From contig CAJUHL010000028.1 in NCBI GenBank assembly GCA_910586425.1, forward strand, positions 1 through 21,636: DNA of 21,636 bases. Direction: 5' to 3'. Positions 1 to 7,455 of the stretch are shown one piece after another. The position numbers were made by a program, and so were the translations under genes. The notes under the pieces are model-generated. The model did not search any database, was not told the DNA's origin, and was given only the letters and a program-made list of their open reading frames with translations. Position 1 is the stretch's first letter. Each line of letters begins with the position of its first letter. This DNA is from an uncultured Bacilli bacterium (GTDB taxonomy: Bacteria > Bacillota_I > Bacilli_A > RF39 > UBA660).

Positions 1-2
1 AA

Positions 3-1049
3 AAAAACAATAATAATGTGGTATTCTATATACGTAATGAAGTTGATGATTTAATTGGATTTAAGTATAATAATGATATGTATTATTATATTAAAAACAA
101 TAATAATGATATTATAAAAATATTAGATAATCAATACAATGTAGTCGTAAAATATATTTATGATGCATGGGGAAACATAGTGTCTATTACAGATAGTAAT
201 GGTAATGATGTATCTGGTGATAATTCTCATATAGGAAATATTAATCCCTATAGATACAGAAGCTATTACTATGACAAAGAAAGTAATCTTTATTATTTAA
301 ATAGTAGATATTATAATCCAGTATGGGGCAGATTTTTAAATGCAGATACTTCTTTGATATATGGAGAACAAAGCTTATCAAATAATTTATATATCTATTG
401 TGAAAATAATCCAGTTAGTGAAGTTGATTCTAATGGGCAATTTGGCTTAAAACTCCTCGGTGGAATTGTTGGAGCATTTGTAAATACAGCAGGACAATTT
501 ATATCTGATATTGCTACAAGTGTTGTAAAGGGAAAACCTTCATTCTCTTCACCAGAAACATATATTGGTTCTGCAATTGGTGGATTTGCTGGAGGTGTAA
601 CATTTGCAAGTGGCCATCCAATAAAAGCAGCAGCCGTAACAAGTGCTACTTCATCGATAGCAACTCAAACATTAGAGAATATTACTGGTAGAAATCCTAA
701 AACAATTAAGGAAATGGCTAAAACTACAATAAGAGATACTGCAGTTGGAGTTACAATTGAAGCTGTTTGTCCAACAATTAAAGTTCGTGGAATTACGTCT
801 GGAAGAAATAGTTTTAGCTCTGTATATAAATCTGGGATAACTAAGTTAATAAATGGTACTGCTAAAAATATGAGTACATCTGTTGTAAAGAAAGGAATTG
901 TATCCGAAATTATTGGTTCGGTCCCTGGTTCGCTAACAAATGGGGTATTCTCATCTATTGATTTTGGTAATTTATTTAAAAAATCATCTAATGTTCATGC
1001 TGGTGGGGATTACTGTCCACGAGTTATAAATTATTGCCCAATGGAGTAA
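3..1049 (+). CDS. Rhs/YD-repeat polymorphic toxin, C-terminal part (5' cut by window edge)
   Basis: The frame is open to the left window edge, so the GTG at 18 is not the true start; this is the last 348 residues of a much larger wall or secreted Rhs/YD protein. About 140 residues form the conserved end of the Rhs core, with the YRYRSYYYD, LYYLNSRYYNP and WGRFLNAD motifs and the closing NPVSEVDSNG signature. The core family makes a shell that carries a variable toxic tip. The roughly 205-residue tip is rich in Gly, Ala, Ser and Thr (SAIGGFAGGVTFASG, then TSGRNSFSSVYKSG) and ends with two cysteines near PMEstop. I recognise no catalytic motif; a membrane-active tip or a delivery linker is possible. 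The small membrane genes downstream are candidate immunity genes. It is the most intact of the four Rhs ends here. Confidence 0.9.
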   Translation, partial: KNNNNVVFYIRNEVDDLIGFKYNNDMYYYIKNNNNDIIKILDNQYNVVVKYIYDAWGNIVSITDSNGNDVSGDNSHIGNINPYRYRSYYYDKESNLYYLNSRYYNPVWGRFLNADTSLIYGEQSLSNNLYIYCENNPVSEVDSNGQFGLKLLGGIVGAFVNTAGQFISDIATSVVKGKPSFSSPETYIGSAIGGFAGGVTFASGHPIKAAAVTSATSSIATQTLENITGRNPKTIKEMAKTTIRDTAVGVTIEAVCPTIKVRGITSGRNSFSSVYKSGITKLINGTAKNMSTSVVKKGIVSEIIGSVPGSLTNGVFSSIDFGNLFKKSSNVHAGGDYCPRVINYCPME

Positions 1050-1072
1050 TCTATGTGAAAGGGGATATTATA

Positions 1073-1555
1073 ATGTATTTTATATGGAAGTGTTACATTG
1101 AAGAATTAATAATTGTATGTGCTACAATATATCTTATTTATCTTGTTTATCGTTATTTTTTCAAAAAAAGAAATATAGTAAGCAAAGATGAATTGATATT
1201 ATCAGAAAAACACAAAAACGAAAAATATTTGAAAAAGATAAATTTAGCTATAGTTACAATATTTATAATAGTTATATGTTTTCTTTGCTTAAACATCTTT
1301 GATTTTGCATTAGATTTCCCCAACTTTATTAATAAAAAATTTGAAACAATGAAGGCAATTAGTTTAACAGAAAATGATAAGAATAAAGGTGTTAAATCAA
1401 TAAAATTTAGAAATACAGAAACAGGTAAAAATATTATAATTGAGGTGTATTCTATAGAACCTATTCATAAGGGAGAATGCATGATTATAAAGTATTTACC
1501 TCATGCTAGAAAAGGGTTTATAGTTACAAGAGATATAGTATGTAGTGATGATTGA
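1073..1555 (+). CDS. Small membrane protein, putative immunity protein of Rhs tip 1
   Basis: The 160-residue protein starts at the ATG at 1073, preceded by AAAGGGG at 1059-1064; the longer frame opening at 1034 would overlap the rhs gene and lacks a site. It has two hydrophobic segments, around residues 10-30 (IVCATIYLIYLVYRYFF) and 58-82 (IVTIFIIVICFLCLNIF), separated by a Lys/Glu-rich stretch. A C-terminal domain of about 75 residues follows. I do not recognise the family. Its position directly behind a toxin tip, its small size and its membrane anchoring fit an immunity protein guarding the membrane or the extracytoplasmic space. That role is inferred from position only. Confidence 0.7.
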   Translation: MYFIWKCYIEELIIVCATIYLIYLVYRYFFKKRNIVSKDELILSEKHKNEKYLKKINLAIVTIFIIVICFLCLNIFDFALDFPNFINKKFETMKAISLTENDKNKGVKSIKFRNTETGKNIIIEVYSIEPIHKGECMIIKYLPHARKGFIVTRDIVCSDD

Positions 1556-1587
1556 GAAAAACATAAAATTTATAGGGGAGATTTCCA

Positions 1588-2199
1588 ATGAATTATTATT
1601 CTATTAGGTGGATATTAGTAATATTGAGTTTTATAATATTTTTTAAGACCCAAAAATATTATTTAAAAGAGAATACGCTCACGAATTTTATTATAAAGAT
1701 ATGTTTATTTTTAATAATCTATGCTTGTATTTGGGGAATAAAATTTGAAAAACAATCTATAAAATTTAAAACAGTTGAACAATATTTTCATTATTATTAT
1801 CCAACAGAAGGTTTAAAAAAATCATATATATATGAAAACTATGCTTATATATTTTATGAAGATGATGGTTTCAATAAAATTATTTCAATGATTAAAGAAA
1901 ATGGAACTTGGAAACTAGATAAAGGTATTAAGGAAAGTAAACGTAATTATAAAGAATATATAATTCATATAAGCGAAAATTCTCTTAAAAATTCTGCAAT
2001 TGTTGTAATTTCGGGTATTATGGATGAATGCTCTGCTATTCAAATTACAGATACGTTATCTTCTAGTTTTGATATTATAAAGCTTAAGGACAATGTTAGT
2101 AATGGAAAAACATATATATCTGAAATTACATTTATTAATCAGAGATTAGATAAGAATTATACAATATTTATAGATGGTGAAGAATATAAACCATTTTAA
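1588..2199 (+). CDS. Small membrane protein of unknown function (second gene behind Rhs tip 1)
   Basis: The protein has 203 residues and starts at ATG 1588 with AGGGGAG at 1574-1580. Two hydrophobic helices lie near residues 8-20 (WILVILSFIIFF) and 34-51 (FIIKICLFLIIYACIWG). About 150 mostly polar, Tyr- and Lys-rich residues follow and probably fold outside the membrane. No family is recognised. It lies 32 bases after the previous membrane gene with its own good ribosome site, so the two probably form one transcript with the rhs gene. It could be a second immunity protein, or the immunity protein of a tip since lost from the array. Confidence 0.65.
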   Translation: MNYYSIRWILVILSFIIFFKTQKYYLKENTLTNFIIKICLFLIIYACIWGIKFEKQSIKFKTVEQYFHYYYPTEGLKKSYIYENYAYIFYEDDGFNKIISMIKENGTWKLDKGIKESKRNYKEYIIHISENSLKNSAIVVISGIMDECSAIQITDTLSSSFDIIKLKDNVSNGKTYISEITFINQRLDKNYTIFIDGEEYKPF

Positions 2200-2210
2200 A
2201 AATACAAAGG

Positions 2211-3251
2211 TTGAATGAAAACAGTCAATTTCATTTAATTATTAGTAATACGTATGAATATAATAATTCTAATTGGAAAGATCAGTTAACTAAATATAAT
2301 GATGATGTGATCACTTATGATACAATAGGAAATCCACTTACGATAGGAGAAAATATCACATTAGATTGGATGAATGGAAGACAATTAAATCAATATGTTG
2401 ATTCTAATAATACAGTAGAATATCAATATAACAAGGATGGAATTCGTGTTTCTAAAACAATCAATAATGTAAAGACAGAATACTATGTAGAGGGAACATC
2501 AATTATATTTGAGAAAACAGGTTCAAATGTGATATACTATATACGTAATGAAGTAGATGGATTAATTGGATTTGAGTGCAAAAATGATAAATATTATTAT
2601 CTTAAAAATGCTCAAAATGATATTATAGGAATATTAGATAGTAATGATAATGTAGTAGCCAAATATACTTATGATTCATGGGGAAGTATCCTATCTATAA
2701 CTGATGGAAATGGAATAGATATATCAAATAATGATACACATATAGGAAATATCAATCCATTTCGGTATAGAAGTTATTATTATGATAAAGAAACCAATCT
2801 ATATTATTTAAATAGCAGGTATTATAATCCAGCTTGGGGTAGATTTATTAATGGAGATGGAATCATAGGTGCAAATAAAGATATAAATAGTTACAATTTA
2901 TATGCGTATTGTAGTGATAATCCAATTAACAATTTAGATTATAGTGGAAATGGACGAATAAAAGATTTTTTTATAGGTATTGGGAAAGGGTTCATTAAGA
3001 CAACAGAAAAAATGTTGATTGGGCTATGTACAGCATTTACAAACCCTATATATCCAACATCATCACAATTATTAGCACACTCATTGCAATTGAATCCTTC
3101 TGACGTATATTTAGATGGAAAGTCTAAAACTGCCAAGCAGATAAAGAAGTCAAAAGAATTTCAAGATGCAATTAAAACTGTGGTGAATGAAAATTCGAAT
3201 GAAATAAGTAAGTATGATAAACCAATAGTTTCGAAAACGACATGGATTTAA
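2211..3251 (+). CDS. Displaced Rhs core copy (cassette 2), separated from its tip by a frameshift
   Basis: From YEYNNSNW (base 2252) onward this is a near copy of the Rhs core in cassette 3, with no net insertion or deletion over about 690 bases. The first 14 residues have no counterpart there. The frame opens with a TTG at 2211; AAAGG lies directly before it, too close for a normal ribosome site, so independent translation is doubtful. It runs through the core motifs WMNGRQLNQY, YYIRNEVDGLIGF and WGRFINGDG, then a linker of about 110 residues, and stops at 3249 after SKTTWI. The following domain continues in another frame at 3242. I read the pair as one rhs tip gene split by a small indel, serving as a silent recombination donor or decaying. 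Confidence 0.7.
   Translation: MNENSQFHLIISNTYEYNNSNWKDQLTKYNDDVITYDTIGNPLTIGENITLDWMNGRQLNQYVDSNNTVEYQYNKDGIRVSKTINNVKTEYYVEGTSIIFEKTGSNVIYYIRNEVDGLIGFECKNDKYYYLKNAQNDIIGILDSNDNVVAKYTYDSWGSILSITDGNGIDISNNDTHIGNINPFRYRSYYYDKETNLYYLNSRYYNPAWGRFINGDGIIGANKDINSYNLYAYCSDNPINNLDYSGNGRIKDFFIGIGKGFIKTTEKMLIGLCTAFTNPIYPTSSQLLAHSLQLNPSDVYLDGKSKTAKQIKKSKEFQDAIKTVVNENSNEISKYDKPIVSKTTWI
2252..2938 (+). repeat. Rhs core direct repeat, copy 2
   Basis: This stretch aligns with 4486-5172 at a constant offset of 2234 bases. I checked the anchors GATGTGATCAC, TTCGGTATAG and GCAAATAAAG in both copies. Bases 2514 to about 2940 also align with 3 to about 430 at a constant offset of 2511. Long, gap-free coding repeats of this kind are natural substrates for homologous tip switching. 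Confidence 0.85.
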
Positions 3252-3493
3252 AGTTGTCACTACATGAAGCTAAAATGACCTTATCTGGAACATTAAATAA
3301 TGGAGTAGGAAATTTATCAGTAAAAATAACGGATTTATATGATTTTAAAAATAATCCACTTGGAAATTCCCAAGGTGTTAAAAATTGGACTATAGATGCG
3401 ATTAATAATATGGCATGGGGAGCGCAAGAAATAGGAACAATTAGTAATTTCTATGTTACAGTAGAATTTGATTATTGTGTAAATTGTGAATAA
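3242..3493 (+). CDS. C-terminal tip domain of cassette 2, out of frame with its core
   Basis: The 83 residues from ATG 3242 resemble the last 85 or so of the cassette 3 protein. Shared pattern: DLK, HxAK, NGxGxL, D.YDFK, NNMAW, Q.xGxI and a final VxFxY. In cassette 3 this domain is fused in frame to the core. Here the bases ACA-TG-GATTTAAAG stand where cassette 3 has ACA-GATTTAAAAG, consistent with a 2-base insertion. No ribosome site precedes the ATG, so the domain is probably not made alone. It ends DYCVNCE, with two cysteines. The domain recurs in two cassettes but I cannot name it; no catalytic residues can be assigned. Confidence 0.6.
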   Translation: MDLKLSLHEAKMTLSGTLNNGVGNLSVKITDLYDFKNNPLGNSQGVKNWTIDAINNMAWGAQEIGTISNFYVTVEFDYCVNCE

Positions 3494-3510
3494 AAGAAGG
3501 GCGATAGATT

Positions 3511-3993
3511 ATGAGAAAAACAAATTGGAAATTTGTTGGCGGGATGTTTCTTTTAGTACCAATTACAGCTATCATATGTATTGCGTATGAATATTTGAAG
3601 CCTCATACACCAAGATATACAATTTATGACATTAGTGAACACAAATATTATATAGCCGAAATAAGTGGTTGGAATTCTGAAAAGGATAGAGATATAAACA
3701 GATATATATTAAGAAAAACTGATAATAAAAATTTTTGTCCAACATGCTCGAATTGGCTTCAAAAGTTTCGCATAGATGAAGAAAATTCAGTTATCTATAT
3801 GATAACAGCAAGTATTTCAGGTCCAGAGTCAAATATAAAATATGATTTCGAATATGATATATTAAATTATAAAACAGATAAATTAGAAAGATATAAATCA
3901 CTGGATGAAATGCCAGATGAAATACGAAATGTTTTTGAAACTGATGATGGATGGAAAGTACCGACGCATGAAGATACAAATTGGTTTTGGTAA
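3511..3993 (+). CDS. Membrane-anchored protein, putative immunity protein of Rhs tip 2
   Basis: This 160-residue protein has a good ribosome site (AGAAGGG at 3495-3501) before ATG 3511. One N-terminal hydrophobic helix lies at about residues 8-26 (FVGGMFLLVPITAIICIAY) after a positive MRKTNWK start, and about 130 polar residues follow. There is no lipobox, so it is probably a single-pass membrane protein with an outward domain. That domain contains a CPTC pair near residues 76-79, possibly a disulfide or metal site. It sits 17 bases behind the tip-2 domain and ahead of a strong terminator, closing cassette 2. Immunity function is inferred from this position. The gene looks intact although its partner toxin is broken. 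Confidence 0.7.
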   Translation: MRKTNWKFVGGMFLLVPITAIICIAYEYLKPHTPRYTIYDISEHKYYIAEISGWNSEKDRDINRYILRKTDNKNFCPTCSNWLQKFRIDEENSVIYMITASISGPESNIKYDFEYDILNYKTDKLERYKSLDEMPDEIRNVFETDDGWKVPTHEDTNWFW

Positions 3994-4050
3994 TTAAAAT
4001 TTAAAAAATGACTGAATAACAAACTATTTAGTCATTTTTTTAAATTTTAA
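3994..4050 (+). terminator. Long hairpin terminator after cassette 2
   Basis: Left arm 3994-4018 pairs with 4025-4050, with one mismatch and one bulged T. The stem centre is AAAAAATGACTGAATA against TATTTAGTCATTTTTT, with a 6-base loop. A/T tracts on both sides could make it work in both directions. It separates cassettes 2 and 3. Confidence 0.8.
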
Positions 4051-4078
4051 TCAACTAGAACATAATATCCAAAATACA

Positions 4079-5689
4079 TTGAATAATGATGCGGTTATTA
4101 CTTGTCCAAGAACAGAATTTAGTAGTACCTCCATTAATTATATATATGATTATTTAGGAAGATTAGTAGAAAAAAATATTTCTAATAATTCACCCATTCG
4201 TTATAATTATATTACAAACGGAAAAAGAACCTCTTCATTGGTTAAAAGTATAGACATAAATGGCGATATTTACTCTTATAAATATGATAAACTAAATAAC
4301 ATTACACATATTTATCATAATGGTATATTAGAAAATAGATATGATTACGATGATTACAATGAACTAGTTAAAGAAGATAATTATATACTGAATAAAAGGG
4401 TAGAATATACTTATGATAGTTTAGGAAACATATTATTTAAAAAGGCATATGAATTAGGTACAGACAATTTAGTCGCCCAAGATAGGTATCAATATAACAA
4501 TTCCAATTGGCAAGATCAATTAACGCAATTTAATAATGATGTGATCACTTATGATACAATAGGAAATCCACTTACCATAGGAGAAAATATCACATTAGAT
4601 TGGATGAATGGAAGACAATTAAATCAATATGTAGATTCTAATAATACAGTAGAATATCAATACAATAAGGATGGAATTAGAACTTCTAAAACAATCAATA
4701 ATGTAAAGATAGAATACTATGTAGAGGGAACATCAATTATATTTGAGAAAACGGGTAATGATGTGTTATACTATATACGTAATGAAGTAGATGGATTAAT
4801 AGGATTCAAATATAATGATGAAACTTATTATTATATTACGAATGCTCAAAATGATATTATAGGAATATTGAACAGTAGTAATAATATAGTAGCAAAATAT
4901 ACCTATGATGCATGGGGAAATATTATATCTATTACAGATAGTGAAGGTAATGATGTATCAAATGATAATACACATATAGGAAATATCAATCCATTTCGGT
5001 ATAGAAGTTATTATTATGATAAAGAAACCAATCTATATTATTTAAATATTAGATATTATAATCCGGTTTGGGGTAGATTTATAAATGTAGATGGAATCAT
5101 AGGTGCAAATAAAGATATAAATAGTTGCAATCTATATGCATATTGTAGCAACAATGTTATAAAGTATGTCGATATAACAGGTAATGGTCTTTTTACTCCA
5201 CTTGCAAAACTTGGCTGGAAACTTGTTTCTGCCGCATTAAAAAAAGTTGGAATGCCAGTTTCTGGAGAATTGCTAGAAAATGCAACTAAAAAGGTAGATA
5301 CTGTTATGTATTTTGGAGATAACTTTATATCAAATAAAATAAAAAAGGATACAGATTTTAAAAATAAAATAAATGAAATTGTTACTGAAACAAATACTGG
5401 ATTCATAGATAAAAATGAGACAATGGAATTTAATGCTTCTACAGATTTAAAAGGTTCTTTCCATGGCGCAAAAATTAAAGCCAGTGGTAATGTTGAAAAT
5501 GGTTGTGGAACTTTAGACATCACAATACACGATAAATATGATTTTAAATTTGAACCAGGTTATTTTAATGATGGTATCAGGGGATTTGTATTTACCGTGG
5601 GAAACAATATGGCTTGGACTGATCAATATCTTGGAAGTATACATACGTATGATGTATATGTTGTATTTAAGTATGATCCTTGTTCATAG
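4079..5689 (+). CDS. Displaced Rhs core plus C-terminal tip (cassette 3), frame intact
   Basis: This is the longest Rhs reading frame here: 536 residues from TTG 4079. YD-type repeats come first (YIYDYLGRLVEK, YSYKYDKLNNITH, YTYDSLGNILFK), then the core (WMNGRQLNQY, YYIRNEVDGLIGF, YRYRSYYYDKETNLYYLN, WGRFINVDG) and the closing VDITGNG signature near residue 365. The tip of about 170 residues ends in a YDFK / NNMAW / YDVYVVF domain shared with cassette 2. No ribosome site precedes the TTG, and the frame stays open upstream through part of the terminator to a TGA at 4013. That suggests a gene interior placed here without its start. It is a plausible silent donor that could be expressed after recombining into a full-length rhs gene. 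Confidence 0.8.
   Translation: MNNDAVITCPRTEFSSTSINYIYDYLGRLVEKNISNNSPIRYNYITNGKRTSSLVKSIDINGDIYSYKYDKLNNITHIYHNGILENRYDYDDYNELVKEDNYILNKRVEYTYDSLGNILFKKAYELGTDNLVAQDRYQYNNSNWQDQLTQFNNDVITYDTIGNPLTIGENITLDWMNGRQLNQYVDSNNTVEYQYNKDGIRTSKTINNVKIEYYVEGTSIIFEKTGNDVLYYIRNEVDGLIGFKYNDETYYYITNAQNDIIGILNSSNNIVAKYTYDAWGNIISITDSEGNDVSNDNTHIGNINPFRYRSYYYDKETNLYYLNIRYYNPVWGRFINVDGIIGANKDINSCNLYAYCSNNVIKYVDITGNGLFTPLAKLGWKLVSAALKKVGMPVSGELLENATKKVDTVMYFGDNFISNKIKKDTDFKNKINEIVTETNTGFIDKNETMEFNASTDLKGSFHGAKIKASGNVENGCGTLDITIHDKYDFKFEPGYFNDGIRGFVFTVGNNMAWTDQYLGSIHTYDVYVVFKYDPCS
4486..5172 (+). repeat. Rhs core direct repeat, copy 3
   Basis: This is the counterpart of 2252-2938 at a constant 2234-base offset, with scattered substitutions only. 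Similarity fades just after the closing core signature (the VDITGNG region), where the tips begin. That is the boundary expected for tip exchange. Confidence 0.85.
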
Positions 5690-5724
5690 TATAAATGTTG
5701 ATGATAAAATAGGGAGTGACTATT

Positions 5725-6174
5725 GTGAAAAAGACTTTCAAAATTATATTAGTAATTATATTTTTTGTAATTATTATTTGCATTTTATATTTTAACTTCT
5801 ATAGAAAATATATTTTCGCAGTTAATTTAAACTGGAATCTAAATCTCCCTTTTGAAGACAAAGCAGTTTATGTAGAAAGTCTTCCTCCTAGTTTTCTTGG
5901 CGATGGTCCTCGGTATGCAATACTAAAATATGCATCTAAATCAAAAATTAAGAAGTTAAATAGTATACCTTGGATTTCTAATAAAAATATAGTAATAGAG
6001 GATGAAGTAAGTAAAATACTATCTAAATTAGAAATAGATGACAAGTATATGATTCCATTTAATCAAGAATACCTATATTATCATTGTATAGACAAGGATG
6101 ATAAAAGGAACCATATATATATGTTCTATTTTATTAATGAAGGATTAATATATGTAGTTGAAGAATTTTGGTAG
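5725..6174 (+). CDS. Membrane-anchored protein, putative immunity protein of Rhs tip 3
   Basis: I place the start at GTG 5725 (149 residues, MKKTFKIIL...) because AGGGAG at 5711-5716 is correctly spaced for it. The in-frame GTG at 5716 overlaps that site. A Lys-rich start is followed by one strong helix at about residues 6-24 (KIILVIIFFVIIICILYF). An outward domain of about 125 residues, rich in Tyr, Ile and Lys, ends VVEEFW. No family is recognised. Its layout matches the cassette 2 immunity candidate (one helix then a polar domain), but I see no clear sequence similarity. That is notable because the two tips share a domain. The immunity role is inferred from position. Confidence 0.7.
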   Translation: MKKTFKIILVIIFFVIIICILYFNFYRKYIFAVNLNWNLNLPFEDKAVYVESLPPSFLGDGPRYAILKYASKSKIKKLNSIPWISNKNIVIEDEVSKILSKLEIDDKYMIPFNQEYLYYHCIDKDDKRNHIYMFYFINEGLIYVVEEFW

Positions 6175-6296
6175 TCAAAGAATTAGGTTAAGAATTGGAT
6201 TTAACATCTTTTGATATTCTAAAAGGGTCAGTGTTAATATGAAAGATATTAGAATAAATAGAAAAAATTTGAAAACTCAAAACAGAATTATTGATG

Positions 6297-6353
6297 TTAT
6301 TATGATAAAGAAACCAATTTATATTATTTAAATAGCAGATATTATAATCCAGT
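6297..6353 (+). pseudogene. Rhs core fragment of cassette 4, out of frame with its tip
   Basis: Bases 6297-6360 match the YYDKETNLYYLNSRYYNPVWG part of the core (anchor TATGATAAAG at 6301, aligned with 2781). The other cassettes read GGCAGATTTTT; here it is GGCGATTTTT, a one-base loss at about 6360-6361 that moves the remaining core and tip to the next frame. Core similarity stops abruptly at 6297, leaving only about 150 bases of core in this cassette. The preceding 120 bases (6175-6296) show no gene I recognise. Confidence 0.75.
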
Positions 6354-6959
6354 ATGGGGCGATTTTTAAATGCAGATGGGACTATAAACGAGAATAGAGA
6401 CATCTTAAGACAAAATTTATATGCTTACTGCAGTAATGATTTTATAAATTGCTATGATTCTAATGGAAAGGGACTATTGAAAAACGTATGGAATGCTGTA
6501 AAAAAAGTAGTTTCTAATGGATTAAAGTTTAATCCAAAACCTAAAGTTAGTCAAGCTATCCAAATTAAACAAAGTTTTAGTCCTACAAATGGACATAACA
6601 ATGTACCAACAACTGGCAAACCTAATACTACAGTTCAAAAGCTAAATGGTGATTATAGAAGTTATGGACCTGATGGTAGAGCAACTACAGATAAAGATTA
6701 TAGTCACCCAGAACGACATCCAGATTTACCAGTGCCACATGAACATGATTGGACATGGAATGGAGATAAACCTATAAGGGGGAAAGCACATGCACCAAAT
6801 GATTCAGACACCTCAAATAAATCTGATACCTCAAAAATAGTTATAGGAACAGTTGCAACTGTTGGTGCTGGGTATATTGTTTATAGAGGGATAAGAATGC
6901 TACCATCACTTTTACCACCGTTTTGGTGGACTATACCTATAAATGTAGCAACACCATAA
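6354..6959 (+). CDS. Rhs core end plus toxin-like tip with His-rich motif (cassette 4)
   Basis: The 201-residue frame begins at an ATG that arises inside the core codons GTA-TGG, has no ribosome site, and is unlikely to be a natural start. MGRFLNADG and CYDSNGKG are the last core motifs. The tip has a Lys-rich linker, then a compact domain at about residues 100-143: YGPDGRATTDKDY, followed by HPERHPDLPVPHEHDW, with five His and several acidic residues that could bind metal. A low-complexity Ser/Asp/Thr stretch and a hydrophobic tail (IVIGTVATVGAGYIVY, then PPFWWTIP) follow. I do not assign a named toxin family; nuclease-like metal binding is a guess. The ribosome site of the next gene overlaps its stop. 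Confidence 0.65.
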   Translation: MGRFLNADGTINENRDILRQNLYAYCSNDFINCYDSNGKGLLKNVWNAVKKVVSNGLKFNPKPKVSQAIQIKQSFSPTNGHNNVPTTGKPNTTVQKLNGDYRSYGPDGRATTDKDYSHPERHPDLPVPHEHDWTWNGDKPIRGKAHAPNDSDTSNKSDTSKIVIGTVATVGAGYIVYRGIRMLPSLLPPFWWTIPINVATP

Positions 6960-6970
6960 GGAGGAATAAT

Positions 6971-7420
6971 ATGTTAGGAATTAGTTTTAAAATTTCAAAT
7001 AAGTATGATATTATATTATATAAAATATTAGAAAATATAAAATTAGAAAATCAATACATTTGTAAAATAAAAGAAGAAGAAGTGTTGGGTGAAAGTGGTG
7101 ATTGTTTCTTTAATGGTACCATATATAAATGGGGAGATTTTGAAACAGTGATTAAAAATAAAAAGCACTATCCAATATTCCTGAATCTTCAGATTTATTG
7201 TAATAGTAATGATTCACAAAAAATAAGTAATTATAAAGAATTTTTAGATAGCGATTGTCAGTTAATATTATTTATTACGGATAATGAGTATGTTGAAGTT
7301 TATGCAAAAAATTTAGACAATTTAGATTTAATCAATAAGAATGCTATAAAATATAATTTTAAAGATATTAAATTTATTGATGAAAAACGAATTAGAAAAG
7401 AATTTACCGCATATTATTAA
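6971..7420 (+). CDS. DUF2691-like protein, putative immunity protein of Rhs tip 4
   Basis: ATG 6971 follows a near-perfect AAGGAGGA at 6958-6965, so this start is preferred over the frame opening at 6923. The protein has 149 residues and no signal peptide or membrane helix, so it is probably cytoplasmic. GISFKISNKYDIILYKIL at the start and FLDSDCQLILFITDNEYVEVY near residue 95, with a final FIDEKRIRKEF, fit the pattern I recall for DUF2691. That family's function is unknown. Its soluble nature differs from the membrane-anchored partners of tips 1-3, suggesting that tip 4 acts on a cytoplasmic target. The family call is from memory and needs a profile search. Confidence 0.6.
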   Translation: MLGISFKISNKYDIILYKILENIKLENQYICKIKEEEVLGESGDCFFNGTIYKWGDFETVIKNKKHYPIFLNLQIYCNSNDSQKISNYKEFLDSDCQLILFITDNEYVEVYAKNLDNLDLINKNAIKYNFKDIKFIDEKRIRKEFTAYY

Positions 7421-7455
7421 TAAAAAAGTTTCCTTAAAATCAAATATAATTATAG

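Noticed and set aside
5056..5523. Reverse-strand 155-codon open frame
   Set aside because: It lies fully inside the intact cassette 3 Rhs frame, has no ribosome site, and its product looks like the hydrophobic shadow of AT-rich coding DNA.
5538..5795. Forward open frame of 85 codons across the cassette 3 end
   Set aside because: It overlaps the Rhs tip and the next gene in another frame and lacks a start site.
6188..6403. Reverse-strand 71-codon frame in the 6175-6353 gap
   Set aside because: It runs antisense across the Rhs core fragment and has no supporting start signals.
1..7420. Insertion sequences or transposase genes among the Rhs cassettes
   Set aside because: No transposase-like frame or terminal inverted repeats were seen; the repetition is explained by the shared Rhs core.
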